Part shown: positions 40,010-52,593 of the stretch, piece by piece
Position numbering within the stretch: the first letter of the stretch is position 1
How the letters are laid out: each line of letters starts with the position of its first letter
DNA from: Gymnogyps californianus
Taxonomy: Eukaryota; Chordata; Aves; Accipitriformes; Cathartidae
Direction of reading: 5' to 3'
Assembly: GCF_018139145.2 (NCBI RefSeq)
Contig: NC_059477.1
Span: 33,893,502 to 33,957,501 of the forward strand
DNA length: 64,000 nt
Translations under genes and position numbers: made by a program
The notes under the pieces: model-generated
Database searches by the model: none
Seen by the model: only the letters and a program-made list of their open reading frames with translations
Told to the model about the DNA's origin: nothing

Positions 40010-41039
40010 TCAGTTTGCAAGGAAAAGAAGCTGACACTTACAGGCTGTATTGTGTAGTTATGGTCTGCACTTAACTTTTTGCCAGGTGGATCACTCGGTA
40101 GAAATCTGAGGGGCAAAAGGTTATGTTGAGCTCATTACTGTGGACAGCTTTTAAAACAAAAGTGATAATATGGACATTCCTAGGATGATGTGTTTCATTA
40201 ATATTTGCCCACTCCTAGAGTGTGTGAAGAGATTTGTTCAAAGGAAACCTTACACCTTATTAGAGTGATATCTGTTGGAAAAGTAGATAAACTACGATTG
40301 CCTTAACATAGCCATTTAAAAATATGTATACATCTATTTTCATTTTTATGAGCAATCTCCGATCAGTTGAATTTTACTTGTTATTGATAGGTGCACAAAG
40401 TCTAGAAAAAGTCTACCAACTCTCTAACAATTGCTTTTAATCTCATTTCAGATTGAAAGAAGCACTTATGAATGCCTAAAATCTGGAGCGAAGACTGCAG
40501 AAACCCAGCAATTCAAGAACTATGTTCACCGTATACTCCCTTACTTTTGTACAAAATGACTGTCAAAGGCTTCCAGTTCTGAATTCTGCCTTTTTTTCTC
40601 AAGGGGATCAAAGGTGTTATTGCCTGGACGGGTTACAGAGCAGTGGAGACTCATGGTCAACACGTCAGTGCAACAACATCCAGGAACCTGCTTCCAAAAT
40701 ACAAAGGGGACAGAGTACTCTTCTTGTGTTTGAATTAGTTATTGAATACTGTACAACATTATTTGGAGAAGCAAAGCACAGGAAACATAATCAATTATTT
40801 CTGTAAGAATGCATTTGAGGCTTAAGTTGCAAACGTTTTGAAAGAAGGTAGGAAAGCAGATTTTTTTAAAAAATTGAAACCAGTTATTGCAGTACTATTA
40901 GTAGCTTTAAAGTCTGAACCGTCATAGATCTAAATGTCTTCAAAATGTTGGCAAAAGAGCAATGGAAAATTAATGATGCAGTATTTCAACAGAGATGTTC
41001 ACATCATCCGTTATTTGAGGATCACAGCATTCCAGGGAA
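40010..41039. other. Unique DNA, nothing secure
   Basis: An acceptor-like CATTTCAG ends near 40452, and a 94-codon plus-strand frame lies at 40522-40806. The frame begins in mid-sequence without a donor or a recognisable product. I do not call a gene. Confidence 0.4.
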
Positions 41040-41130
41040 ATGAATAGCTTATCCCCATTTTACAGACAACGAGACAGGGAATTCCTGTGACTCACCTACA
41101 ACCGTTCAGCCTCACGGTGACACCGTCGTG
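41040..41130 (+). repeat. MIR SINE remnant
   Basis: TTATCCCCATTTTACAGAC, then AACGAGACAGGGAATTCCTG, then TGACTCACCTACAACC, matches 'attatccccattttacagatgaggaaactgaggcacagagaggttaagtgacttgcccaa...' in order. This is the conserved MIR/L2 core in plus orientation. Confidence 0.65.
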
Positions 41131-44100
41131 GGTAGAGCCTCTTAATATCTGCTTTCATGTCCACCTATACAAATTTTAGGCACACAAGGAACTATTAAGG
41201 CATACCAGAGGCATTTGAGTGCTGAATTATTTACATCTGTCCTTGAAGCCTTGTTTCAGAATAAAGCTATTAAAATTTAAATGTTCTCTCACTCCACAAA
41301 TTTGTATACTAAATCTATACTCTGTAAGTGTACAGAGAAACTTCACTTATTTGTAAACTCAGGTACGCGTTCTTATACTGTCTTATTACAAAACAAGAAA
41401 GAGTTTGATCTAGGAAAGGAGATGAAGATGTTTTTTATCGGTAGTGAATAGGAATATCTTTTAGGAATAACTAAGATATTAAAAATGGAAAATTTCAGTG
41501 ATATTATACCAGATGTAGCATGTCAGTAATATGCTTCTGGAAAGCTTTACAGATGATGTAGGAAGTAAAATAAAATTGTTAAATCAAAATTGTGAAATGA
41601 AAATTGACTAAAACTGATCTTTTTCAGAATTCATTTTCACTAGAAATTGAAAACTTACTCGCTTTTCCTCCAAATCTGAGAAACACCTACCAGAAAGTAG
41701 AGCCATTTCATGAAATTCAAATTTAGGCACCATTACTTATCCATCCTCACTAAACACACTGAAAACCTTGGAGCACAGGCGCACCTCTGCTTGCCAAAAG
41801 AAATATTTCTCCCTCCCTAAATGAGGAGACTTCAGTGCACTGTAGTTCAGACTATCGCCACTTGCCTCCGCCGCACTGAAGTGGAGCAGGAATGGGCCAC
41901 AGGGCTCTGTAATAGAGAGAAATTAATTCTGAGAGCGTAAATGAAGCTTAAACAAGACCTATGAAATATGAATCTATTACAGATGGGTGGTTTTCTTCCA
42001 AGTACAGATTTGGATTTTCACCCCTCTCCTCCTCCTATCATATGTTGCTTGTTTTAGTGGTTGGCAGGAGGGAGGGGGAAAGGAACTAACAACATGTGTG
42101 CTTATCATCACCCTGACCACTGTGCTTGTATGTCTAACTCGCTCCCCTTTGCTTTGTCTTCTTTTTGTCTTTATCCTGCTCGATCTTGTGAGTGCTTATG
42201 TGTGTGATAAGTGCTGCCTGCATTGACTTCAGCTGGCCTACTCATGAGGGTAAAGCTGCAAACATGATGCTCACAACACAGAGCCCTTTCATTGTTTCCT
42301 TGAGGGAGATTTGCCCTGCAATTATGTTGGTGCAAAAAGAACCGAGGCAGAAGCAATCTTCAGTCCTCTCCAAAAACCCCAATAAGCCAATAGCTCTTCC
42401 TTCTAGCACATCAGTACAAGAGACACCTCTCCTAGAATACAGGCTTTTTGGAGGCAGGGTAGAAGGAAAGAAGGAGAAAATGTGTGAAAGAGCAGAGATG
42501 GAAGATAGATTCTCCCTCTTGCAGCTTTCAGGCTTGCTATCGCCAAAAAGTGGGGAGGGGAAAGAGCTAAAGTGACTCCCTAAATGGCTGGTGCCTTTCC
42601 TGGGGATCAGGCTGCCAGCTGCGCAGGAGATAGATACTCACATCAAATCTTCTCTCTCCTACCTTGGTCCCAAGAGTGAAGCTAGCTCCAAGACTTTCTC
42701 CAAGAAAAATGCATCTTATCGTAATTGTGCAACACCTAGCACGTTGGATCCATGAGACAACACAAGAAATGTTAAAATGAAAGTGGTATCTATTTCACTG
42801 AGACTAAATTGATATAGTCCTCTCTTACATTTTAATTTAAAAAAAGTCCAGTTGTACAACCTGTGCTAAGGTGCCCATATTAAACAGGCTAAGGATAAGT
42901 TAAAGCGCAGGTCCTCTAAAAGTAACTGTAAATGTGCAATTAGGATGTTCTGGGGATGTGTCCACTGAGGCTAAAGAAGCCTTTTCTTAAGCAATACTAT
43001 TTGTTGTCTGGATTACTAAAAACATTCCAATTCATCTCAATTACATAAAAAAATCAGGTTTTCATCAAAAAAGTGAAAAGAAACGTGAGAAGAAATGACT
43101 GTTGGAAAAACAAACACTGAGTCAAATGTTTTCAGTTTTTATTTTTTATCCAAAAAAATCTAACTACTGGTTCAGATGACCATTAACAAACTCATGGTTC
43201 CCTGCCCTGATTTTCCTTTCCTCTAACTGTCTACTGCCAAATATTGTCAAGGTGCACACCAGCACCTTCCAGGTGAGGAACTGGGATATCATTCCTGATG
43301 TGTTCATTAGGAAAGGTGTAACTGGCCAGATGTCTGGTTCATGACAGAGAACATAAGAATGTTTGCGCTATATGGGGCTGATCTGGGTTACTTAAATGAC
43401 ACACATTTCAGTAAAATCCAACACAGGCTGTATGCACAGGAACAAAAGGCCTAGATCACTCTTACAGAATATGTCAAAGAATGCAGTGACACTGAAAAAG
43501 TCTTCTAAGCAATGGAAAATAATTCATTGAACCTTAGCAGTAAGTGCAGACCCATAGCTAAGATGTCAACATGGTTATTGGATGGAGAGAGGGAGGATGC
43601 GGAGATGTGGAGTTGGAATTACTCCACAGGGCAATCATCTGAGGACCTATCTCCACTGGAAACAATGAGGTAATTGTGGATGTCTACCTGCATGAGCTCT
43701 AAGAGTTTTGTCACTGAACCCCTCAGGAGCTGAATTAAGTGCAGGGTGAACACACAGGGCCATGGAGAAGTTAGAAGAGAAGCGGAGGACTTGTCATCCC
43801 AGCTGTTCTTGCAATTAGACCACAAATACTTTATTGCCTGAGAGACTGAAACTCAAGCGTAACACACGCAGCCGTCCTAGCTGTGTATAAGCTTAGACAG
43901 AGAAACATAACTGGCTGAAGGATTTAACCAGCTAGGGCTAACATTTATACATACTGGTTAGCAAACCGCTGGCAGACATGAAGACGAAACATACGTTTAT
44001 CTTTAAAAAAAAAAATAGACTGATGGGGGCTGTCAACATGCTTTTGAGGAACCATCCTTAATGTGCTCAGGCTGAACTAGTCCAGCATTTTGACTTCCAC

Positions 44101-46473
44101 AAACAGCTCGGCTGTGGAAACCCACAGCCAAAACCACAGGGTTCTGACGCCGTAGCTGTTACATAAAGACCCTATTCCTATAGCACTATAAATGCAAATG
44201 ATTGTGAAAGGATACTCAGTGAGGTTCAATAATAATTCAAATCACAAATCCTTTTGCCATGCAACTCATATAATATCATATTTTTTATGGAAGCCCTTCT
44301 CCCCCCCCAGAAGGCATTAAATTGTTATTCATATTTCAGATTAAAAAATTCAGAAGAGTATTAAAAGACAGACAGTGATAGCAAGATAGATTCAAGGCAT
44401 GTGTATATGCCTCACGCCTACTATAGCAAGTGCTCCTGCTCTAGAAATATAAAAAGGAAGTCAACTGAACAGCATGAAAATGGATGTAAACATGGAATTA
44501 AAAAGATCAATCTCCAAAAGTACAATAGCATTTTTAAGGGAAGGGTGTGTAATTTGAACAAACACAGCTGAAGGCAAGAATTAGCACCATATGCATAATC
44601 ACATAAATCAAGATAAATAAGGTTGGTAGAATTATACATGATGCTTGTTTGCTCTGAAGAACAGTGAAGTAGATAAACAAGGATGTCTCAGGCTTCGCAC
44701 GAATTGCTGTACTGAGTGGCAGCATCGGTAGACTGCTAGTGCTGTTTAAATGCATTACTAAAGAACATAATCATGCTACAAGAATCAGTGCTACTGAGAC
44801 TCTGGCTACGGAGCTCCACTGATAGCCGTCAACAGATGCAGGTGCAAGGGGAGACATATTACTCTTAAACAGCTCATTCATTTTAAGTCTCAGTTCATTT
44901 GCTACTGAAAATATGAAAGCAGTACACTGGAGAGAAAAGCTCTGTTAATATATGTATCCCAGCTCTCCAACAAGCGGACTTCTTTTAAAAGCTTATTCAT
45001 GTGGTTGGAAAGGTGGTGAAATTTTATTTTGGATCCTTCACTAGCATAAAATAATGTGGTTTGTTTTTTTTTTTTAAATGTGCTGGTTAATTTCTTCCTC
45101 AAAAAAGTGTATTTTTATGCAGCTCTTGATCCTGCATTTGACCTAATGAACCCAGAAGCATTAGAGAAACCCAAAGTGAGATCAGTCATTAATATTAAAA
45201 TGCAGAGTCCAGCAAATTCAGAGAGAAGCTGACGTACTCAGAAACAATGCTCTGCCACTGAGGAGGAACTGAGCCTCTGAGATAAAGTGTGCCGGGGCTC
45301 TGAGCCGTCATTGCAAGCATTGTGGTGCAATAGGAGCAGATCTGCAGAGAGAAACAGTCGGTTGTCAGTCCACACCAAGTGTCTGAGAGGTTTTGCTTTG
45401 TACCACTTCTGTGAACTGAATGTCCACCAGCGCTGGGCTGTAACAACAATTAGTGGTTGGAGTGTGCTTGGTCTCCTGGATCGCATCCTCCAGCTTAGCT
45501 CCTGCCAACAGAAATCCAGTCTGCGTCCTTGGGACTGCTCCGTGCTATGACCTGAAACACAGTAGGTGAGGGCAACCAGATTTGCTTGCAAAGCGTGCTC
45601 TGGACCAGAACTAAGATGCCAGCGTAGACACACTTGGAGGCAAGTCCAGATACACACTGTTCAAATCATTGGGCTTTAGGGGAACTGGATAAAGTTCAAA
45701 CAGCCACAGTCCTGGGAAAAGTGAAGTGAGGATCGGTCCTGTGAGCACACAGAACTGCAAAACAGAACACAAACTTTGTAAGCTTTTTTTTGAGGTTCCA
45801 GATTAATTTCTTTCACTTGGAAGTTATGGATAATGGAGGATTGGAAAGATCAAGACCATCTAGGTAGGAATGTTGTAATAATGTTTCTTCCATGTGTCTA
45901 ATGAGAAAACACATACGAAAAGATGTGTAAAGCATAAGAATTAAGGGCAAAATACCGTTGACATTGATAAATCTGAACTGATTTGGCTTTGGTTAGGTCT
46001 CCTCCAGCTGTCACAGAACAGCTGCTATTCAGCATGACTGTATTTTCTGCTTTTTTGTAAGTGCAATACCATTAGCTCAGAAGTTCTTTTATTATGCTAG
46101 AAAAGTACTGGTTTCACATTCATTAACTAAAACAGTGGGACTTTTTAAGGCTACAGTTGCCTCTTCAGAAGGCACTGCCTACAGCATTATTAAATGCTTT
46201 CTTGCACCCTTGTGTCCTTGATAAGAATCGAGATACTGCTCCTGTGGAGCTAAACGATGAAACTTAGCTTTTACCACCTCTAGCATTTTTCAGCGGTCAA
46301 CTGCTTCAGGCAGTAGTGCAAGAGCCTCCTTGCAGTGCTCCGGGCTGGGGTCAGAGGAGGCTGGGGTTGGTACAGAGGAGCTCCCTCTGTGTCTTGCTTC
46401 CCCTACAATCGTCAGAAATAAAGAGAAAAAAGGAAAAAAACACAGGAGCACAGAGATAAGAGGCAGAGCTCAG
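41131..46473. other. AT-rich DNA with minor old repeats
   Basis: At about 42205-42265, GCATTGACTTCAGCTGGCC then TACTCATGAGGGTAAAGC resembles a common ancient archosaur repeat. About 43340-43390 (GAACATAAGAATGTTTGCGC) resembles the 3' end of old CR1, but too little is left. About 43630-43960 and 45280-45650 might be decayed DNA transposons (TCTACACT / GTAGACAC-type steps) but I cannot prove it. A 139-codon minus frame (45238-45657) lies in the latter and has no recognised product. Confidence 0.35.
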
Positions 46474-46520
46474 CTTTTCTTTGATCTCTTTCTCTGTTGC
46501 AGGCAGAGATCAAAGAAAAG
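46474..46520. other. Perfect 16-bp inverted repeat (hairpin)
   Basis: The left arm 46474-46489 (CTTTTCTTTGATCTCT) and the right arm 46505-46520 (AGAGATCAAAGAAAAG) are exact reverse complements around a 15-nt loop (46490-46504). The stem does not extend outwards, so it is shorter than a typical microRNA precursor. It is not a copy of the palindromic repeat family. Possible roles: an inverted duplication made by template switching, or a structured RNA element. Confidence 0.85.
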
Positions 46521-47934
46521 AGGCATAACAGAAAGCACGTGAGACAGGCATGCCTGTAAGAGGTTGTCACTTGGAGTGCCTTGGCTCTGCATTTTGGGAA
46601 TATGGCTGCCTGATGAACATTGCATCTTCTCAAGCAAGAGCTACAGCACCCTGGCCGGAGGGCAGGAGACTTATTTTCGCTCAGAGAGCACACGGAGTTG
46701 CAGCAGCCTTTCCTCTGGCCAACCTTTCAGCTCACTGGTGTACACCAAGAGTGAACATGACCTTTGCTGCAAGACTGCAGCAGAATCAGTGTCAATTTAC
46801 ACGAGCATAATTCAGTCCAGGCCCACGCTTGGAAGGCCTTGCTGGAATAGAAATATCCTCCCATTATACTGGAAAAGCAACTTGTAGCAACAAAACTCCG
46901 CTGTCGATGCTATAACTTTTCTCAGGTTTGCCAAAGTAGGGTGGAAATGGCAATAGGGTATTTTTGCCAGTTTACCTGCAACGACATTGAAAGCTTTGCT
47001 TATGTCAGTCACAGATCACACCTCATTCTACCCTTGAACGACACAATTATGCCAGAAAAGTCTGCTGTGCAGGCTTAAGAGGGAAAATGTGGTTCCATTT
47101 TATCACATTGGAGTTTTCTCATTAAACTTATTTGGACTGGGATTAGGCTATTAGAGAAAATTTAACCCCAAATGATTGGAATGGAGAGAAAACCAAATTA
47201 AAATATTCTCATATGTTACAAAGGAAACAGCCCCCAAAGAAATTATAGAAAATATAAAAATGTATAGATTTATAGGGGGGAAAGAGGTAAAATCATAGAA
47301 TAATTCAATAAGCTATCCTAGTCAAAATAGCACAACCTGAAACAAAAAAAAAAAAGAAGAAAAAAGACATTTAAAAAAAAATATTTGAAGTACTTCCTGT
47401 ACTCAGATAACACTTCTTTTATTGCTAGGACCTACACTATTCATATTTAATAATCCAAAAGTTAGAGTCAATAGGCTTGTTTTAAGGTAGTACAACTTAG
47501 AATTCAACAAGACACTGTTACTACATATAAATAAGATTCAAGGTGAAAATGAAGTCACTGTACCTGAATTAAATGTATATGTGGGGTTATACTGAATATA
47601 TAAGTAATCAGTATGGGCTTTCTTTGCAATCTTAGCTCTTAAGTATTTGTACGACTTCAGAATCCGTGATTATTTAGTATTTTTTGCTACTAATTTCATC
47701 ACCTCTTTTTAACTCCTTTTTTTCCCTTAAACTTTGACTTGTCTTGAATTTTAAGAATTTTATAGATGCTGAGTGCTCTTTAGCACCGGTGATACACTGT
47801 TGGCAGAATGGGGATAAAAAAATTAAGACAGTTCTGTAGACACAGACCACTGGCAGTCAGGGTGGCTGAGAGGTCTGGGAGCAGTCAGGAGGCCTCAGGG
47901 ATGCCTCCATCAGGTATTTATTGTTTTACTAGTA
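46521..47934. other. Unique DNA, no gene recognised
   Basis: Overlapping frames near 46550-46887 have no recognisable product. An A-rich stretch is present at about 47342-47388. Confidence 0.4.
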
Positions 47935-48115
47935 CCTCCTCCATCCTCATCATCTACAGCTTTCACTCTCCTTCTGCCCTCTGCCTTTCTCCCACGCCTC
48001 CGTGTTTTCTTTTGATAACTTCTCTTTTCCTTCCTTCACTTTCTTTGCTTCTTCTTAACTCTTTATCCTTCCTTTTTTTCTAATCTGTTTTTATCTCACA
48101 CCTTCTTGTGGGTTC
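47935..48115. repeat. Pyrimidine-rich (C/T) low-complexity strand
   Basis: The plus strand is very strongly C/T biased over about 180 bp (CTCCATCCTC, CTTTCTCCC, CTTTTCCTTCC, CTTCCTTTTTTTC), so the minus strand is purine-rich. The resulting frames code only Ser/Leu/Pro/Phe. It could be a polypurine-polypyrimidine mirror tract or just low complexity. Confidence 0.6.
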
Positions 48116-51100
48116 TCCATAACTGCTCCCATCTACTCACACTATGGTAACCCTCTCTCAGCTTCACTCTTTCTTCCGGCCTTCCCAAATTTGGGATTTG
48201 GACTATTTCCAATTCAACAACCCTGTCTTCTCACCAATGCATGGAATTATTCACTACACCGTCCCATCAATTCCTAAATTATTTTTGTTAGCATTCTTCA
48301 GTTACTCAGCCTAGACTGGACCAGCCAGAGCTGGTAAAGAATGATAGATTTATCTCAAAGGTAGGAAAGGAAGGACCTCCCTGCACATTCAGCACTCTTA
48401 CCCTCCTGTAACAGAAGCACACTTTTATCCTACCTTTTATCTTTATCCTACCCCTTGCCTTTACTCCTGCTTTGCTATCATCATGTTAAGGCAACACAGA
48501 TCCAACATTTCTCCTCTCCCTTTCAGCATATCAATACATGGATAGGCGTCAGCTTTAATTACCTCTATCTAGCAAATGTAACACAAAACGAAACAGCTTA
48601 TGCCCAGCTTGCAGAATTGCTGAGCACTCGCAGCTTGGGCTTGATGTCAAGGTGATGCAGAAGACTGGAGTGGAACAACAAAAAATGGCCAGTAGCAGGG
48701 TCAGGCACAGGATTCACCTCTCCGGGGTCCTACTGTCAAGGTCAAAGCACAATAGCAGCAAAAGTCAATAATTTCATTCACTGTCCAGCCCTGTATCTGG
48801 CAATAATCCGTTGTTTGGCAACTGGTGGATAGGGCCACGATCTTTTTCTGTGTTGCCAATGCTGGTTTCTTGTGTTTGGCCACCAGACCTATGGCACACA
48901 TATGTTGGACTTCCAGGTATTGTGTGCTACTCTTGGACTTTAGGGTGCTTAACGTTTTTGACAAATCAGTCCCATAATGTAATGAATTGGACATGCAGCT
49001 GAAGCATCTTCTGGCTGGACAAGTTAATCCTTACTGCTATAGAAATGAAAAATACTGTTAACTGAGATAACATATTGGTCAAAAAGAAAAAAAAAAACAG
49101 AGCTGGAAAGAAATAAATCCAAGCAGCAGAAGTCTTGTGTATTATGGAGCTGTTTAGACACTGTGTTGATTTTTCAAAGAGTATAAACTAGCAGCCCTTT
49201 TGGCTTTGAAATGTTTTAAGTAGCTTTTTATATGACAGTACCATGAGATATTCATTTATCTGCAGCAGGCTGAAGGAAGGAATGACTGGATCTCCCAGAC
49301 AGGAAGATATAAACAGACCTTGAAGAGGTCAGATGAATTCATGTTTCATAACAGCCTGAAGGGAGCTGTTGCAGAGAGGTTAAAGCTGGTTAAGCATTTT
49401 TCCCTATGGATCCAGAAACAGAAGTTTAAGCTTCACTCCAGACTCGTGTCAAAGGTTTCCCTAATCAACCCAGATGTAAATGGCTATTTAGTACTTCAGA
49501 CCAGGAAGCCAGAGGCAGGTGGACAGAGCACTAGATATATCGCTGCTTTATGTTACTTTCAACAAAAAGCTGACTTACTAGTCTGATAGGTTTGTGTTGG
49601 TATCTGGCCCTTAACTGAAAAGAGAAAACCAACTCTGAAGCATCAATGTCCTTAGTCAGACCTCCATGGGATTGCTATGCTTATACACAAAGGTGCCTTA
49701 ACAACATAAAGGACACACAATGCTTTAGAGTCTAATCGATATCTCTCATGGCTAGGGAGTGTTTCCCTGGTGCATATTTTAATCAGTCCAGTTTGGTGAG
49801 TGAGGAAATAATATATTTTTGTAGAATTTATTGCAGGTTGGAAGAGAAAGGACGGTCAATAGTCAGACTGCCAATACTCGTAACAAATCAAATCCACATT
49901 TTGCCTTAAGATTTAAAAATATTTACGAATACTAGTTTTCCGCCTCTTAACTCTATAAGAGGTTTCTAAAGAGCAAAAGAAAACTAAATTATCTTATAAT
50001 GCCATCAAACAATTGTAACAAATCTTGTCTTGCATAAATACCCTCTTTCTGTTTTGCTTCCCGGGACTACTTCAGAGTTTTTCCAACATAGAGGTTTTAT
50101 CCACGAAGCAGAAAATACAGACTATTTTGTGGTGGGAAACATGCTAAAGGCAAGCAGCTGTAGCAATTTGAGACTATTTTCAAACACAATCATCTTGCTG
50201 CTGTATGTGCAGTTCAACACATTTGACAATTTAAAGTTCCCTGCTCAACTGACTATGCAATTTGTTTCCTTCACAGCAGCAGCACGATGTACTGGAAACC
50301 ACCTATTGCATAGTATCCAAAACAAAATGATACCAAAGACTCAGGCTGGGAGAAGTAATGAATTCCTTCTCATGCAAGTACCTCCTGAAAGTCATAGGTT
50401 GTCTAACCAAGCCTACTAATTATTACCACCACTTGATTTTTCACTTTGATATTGCATATGCAGTTCAAACTACTGCCAAGTTCAGTAGCCGCACAGTGGC
50501 TGATAAACTTGTAAATGTGTGCACCAAATCTGGGAAAAAAATTAGATAGTTTCATTGATACTTGCCCTGCATCTGCAGTCCTTATGTTTGTGTTAAAACT
50601 GGACTCCAGGCTGAAAGATGAGCATGAAAGGAAATAATTATAAATTATCTGCATAAAATCTGCAACAAATTACCTATAAAACTATAACTATCTAAACAGG
50701 ATGACATTTACTTTATAGGTTCATGACTTCCTTTCTTTAAAGTTAGCTAAGAAGAGAGTAAAGTAATTACAGTTCTCTTTTGATTGATTAAACACGACAT
50801 ATATGCTAATATGAAAGTAACTTCTGTCCTTTGTTACCCGAGCTTCTGTTTTAAAGCAATTTTGAAGATAACAGATATAATCTCATCATTGCCGTGATTT
50901 CTAACATATATGCCAAGAATGTAATTCCTCTGCCTTTTTTCTCCGACAGAGAAAGCATATTTTATCCTTCATGTTTTAAATTTTGGATACAGAAGTCAGA
51001 TGATATTACAGCCATAAATCCTCTGTTTCTTTGCCACTATATGTCAGGAAAGGTCTGTGCCACCAGTAGAATAAATAGTTCTGCCTTTTCACAAAGGTTG

Positions 51101-51296
51101 CCCCACTGATTTGATGGAGATTATTTGACTGAATAAGGTTGATTGGATATAGTCCAGTAGGGAAAAAAGCAACACCTGCTAAATTTCACTTGAAAGTACT
51201 ACACACTGCATAACAGTGCCTGTCAGATTCACCTTTACTTAGGTCTGGCTCCAGTATCAGGAGACTCTCACTGCAACTGAGGCTTATGGGACTCAA
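48116..51296. other. Unique DNA, no gene recognised
   Basis: No supported exon or repeat. A 129-codon plus frame at 50030-50419 has no domain I recognise. A-run at about 49085-49097. Confidence 0.45.
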
Positions 51297-51332
51297 CCTC
51301 CATAAAGTTTTTCCCCTCCATAAAGTTTTTCC
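51297..51332. repeat. 18-bp tandem duplication
   Basis: CCTCCATAAAGTTTTTCC occurs twice in a row (51297-51314 and 51315-51332), and a third partial ATAAAGTTTT follows at about 51339. Confidence 0.85.
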
Positions 51333-51339
51333 CTAAAAA

Positions 51340-51680
51340 TAAAGTTTTAGCCATCCTCTAATTCCTTGCCTTGATGTCTTTGGGCACTCCAAGTTGTTTC
51401 ACTTTAATATCAACACAACGCTTATATTTATAGAGTGTGGATGTGTCCCCTCTTTGCCACCTCTCCTGTAAATAATACGGATTCAATTCCCCAAATTCTC
51501 TGAGGCTCTCCTTACAGGATAGATCCTCAGCTCTCACATTGTCTGCTTGTTTCCCTTCTTTTTATTCTCTAGCTCCATCCTGCCTTTTCTGTAATTGTTG
51601 AGACCAAAACAGAGCATGACATTCTAGCTGCGGTCACACTAATGTTCAACAAAAACGAACTTCAAACTCTCTGAACTTAT
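51340..51680 (-). mobile_element. Ancient CR1 LINE fragment
   Basis: Plus-strand landmarks follow the reverse complement of the ORF2 3' part: a 'gtgtcccctctttgcc' segment near 51445, CAATTCCCCAAATTCTCTGAGG...CTCCTTACAGGATAG, then TGAGACCAAAACAGAGCATG and ACATTCTAGCTGCGGTCACAC. The last two match 'agaccaaaactggacacagtactccaggtgtggtctcac'. All frames are broken and it is strongly diverged. Confidence 0.6.
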
Positions 51681-51770
51681 AAGAGACATCCCAAAAATAC
51701 ATTCACCAAATAGATGTGTTTTTTTTCCCCCAACACTGCATCATATTACATACTTAAATTAAACCCAGTA
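51681..51770. other. Short spacer between repeats
   Basis: Includes a T-run followed by C at 51719-51731. Nothing else. Confidence 0.5.
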
Positions 51771-51836
51771 GACCAAATTCCTCCCTGGATTAAGTTTAGT
51801 AATGTCTGTGGAGTTCAGTGAGAGAGAATTTGGACC
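51771..51836. repeat. Palindromic MITE-like ancient repeat, copy 5
   Basis: The left arm GACCAAATTCCTCCCTGG and right arm CAGTGAGAGAGAATTTGGACC are complementary in the family manner (GGTCCAAATTCTCTCTCACTG versus GACCAAATTCCTCCCTGG). The centre TAATGTCTGTGGAGTTC is the decayed core. Confidence 0.5.
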
Positions 51837-52505
51837 AATAGCTATTAACATTTCCAGTTCCCTCCCTGAAGCAATGCTCTTTTACTGAATATTAATATTT
51901 CCTGCAGCTTATTAACTGCTTGTAGAAACTTGGGAGGAATGCGATCCCAGTATTCATTTTCCCTAACTCTCCAAACAAACAAACACCTCTCTGGCAAAGA
52001 TCTGTCCCTTTTCTATCCCACCCTCACATTCCCCCCTACCACAAAGATGCCTGGCATTCAGGTTAACGCTGAAGCTGCAGCAGATCACCACTAACATGCA
52101 GGGAAAATGGATTTTTTAAGAATATTGGTTTTGGAGATGATGACCCTCAAGGAAAAGTACAAGATGTCAGAGATTATTTTCAGTCTTAGATCACATACGA
52201 GCTGTAACATAGGCAAAACGGGCAGTGGGGAGGGCAGCATGTCCTGGGGATGGGGAGGGAGAAAAGGGCTGTGGACCTCCTGCCCGCAGCAGCCTCCTGG
52301 ACGTGGGGGGCAAGCAGGGGCTTTCAGAGGGCAGCAACTCAGCTTTGCTGCCAGAGAACCTGTAAAGTGCAATTACTTTCTTAGGTGTTTCAGCAATTAA
52401 AGCTCTTTGACTTTTTACAATATTTAGAAATCTAAACAACCAGAGACTAGACTCGAACACAGCCCTACATCAGAGATTTGTTACACAGTGTTATGGATGT
52501 ATCAG
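51837..52505. other. Unique DNA with a G-rich patch
   Basis: A G-rich patch at about 52210-52325 includes GGGGATGGGGAGGGAGAAAAGGG split as 52246-52268, which meets the strict G3+ N1-7 four-run quadruplex rule (loops AT, A and AGAAAA). Overlapping frames on both strands here have no recognisable product. Confidence 0.5.
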
Positions 52506-52593
52506 AGCAGCTTGCAGTATTTTCTCCTAAAGGCAGGGACAGGATACATAGCAGCTTGCAGTATTTTCACCTAAAGGCAAGGACAGGATACAC
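52506..52593. repeat. 44-bp tandem duplication
   Basis: Unit 1 (52506-52549) and unit 2 (52550-52593) both start AGCAGCTTGCAGTATTTTC and end AGGACAGGATACA-like. They differ at three of 44 positions. Adjacent with no spacer, so a slippage or unequal-exchange product. Confidence 0.9.

Noticed and set aside
43340..43400. Possible CR1 3' end (GAACATAAGAATG)
   Set aside because: Only one short landmark matches. The following sequence does not continue the CR1 pattern.
45238..45657. 139-codon open frame on the minus strand, possible transposon protein
   Set aside because: Trp- and Leu-rich but no transposase or other motif recognised. The region may be decayed repeat, but I could not name it.
50030..50419. 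129-codon open frame on the plus strand
   Set aside because: No domain or similarity recognised, and no splice-site support around it.
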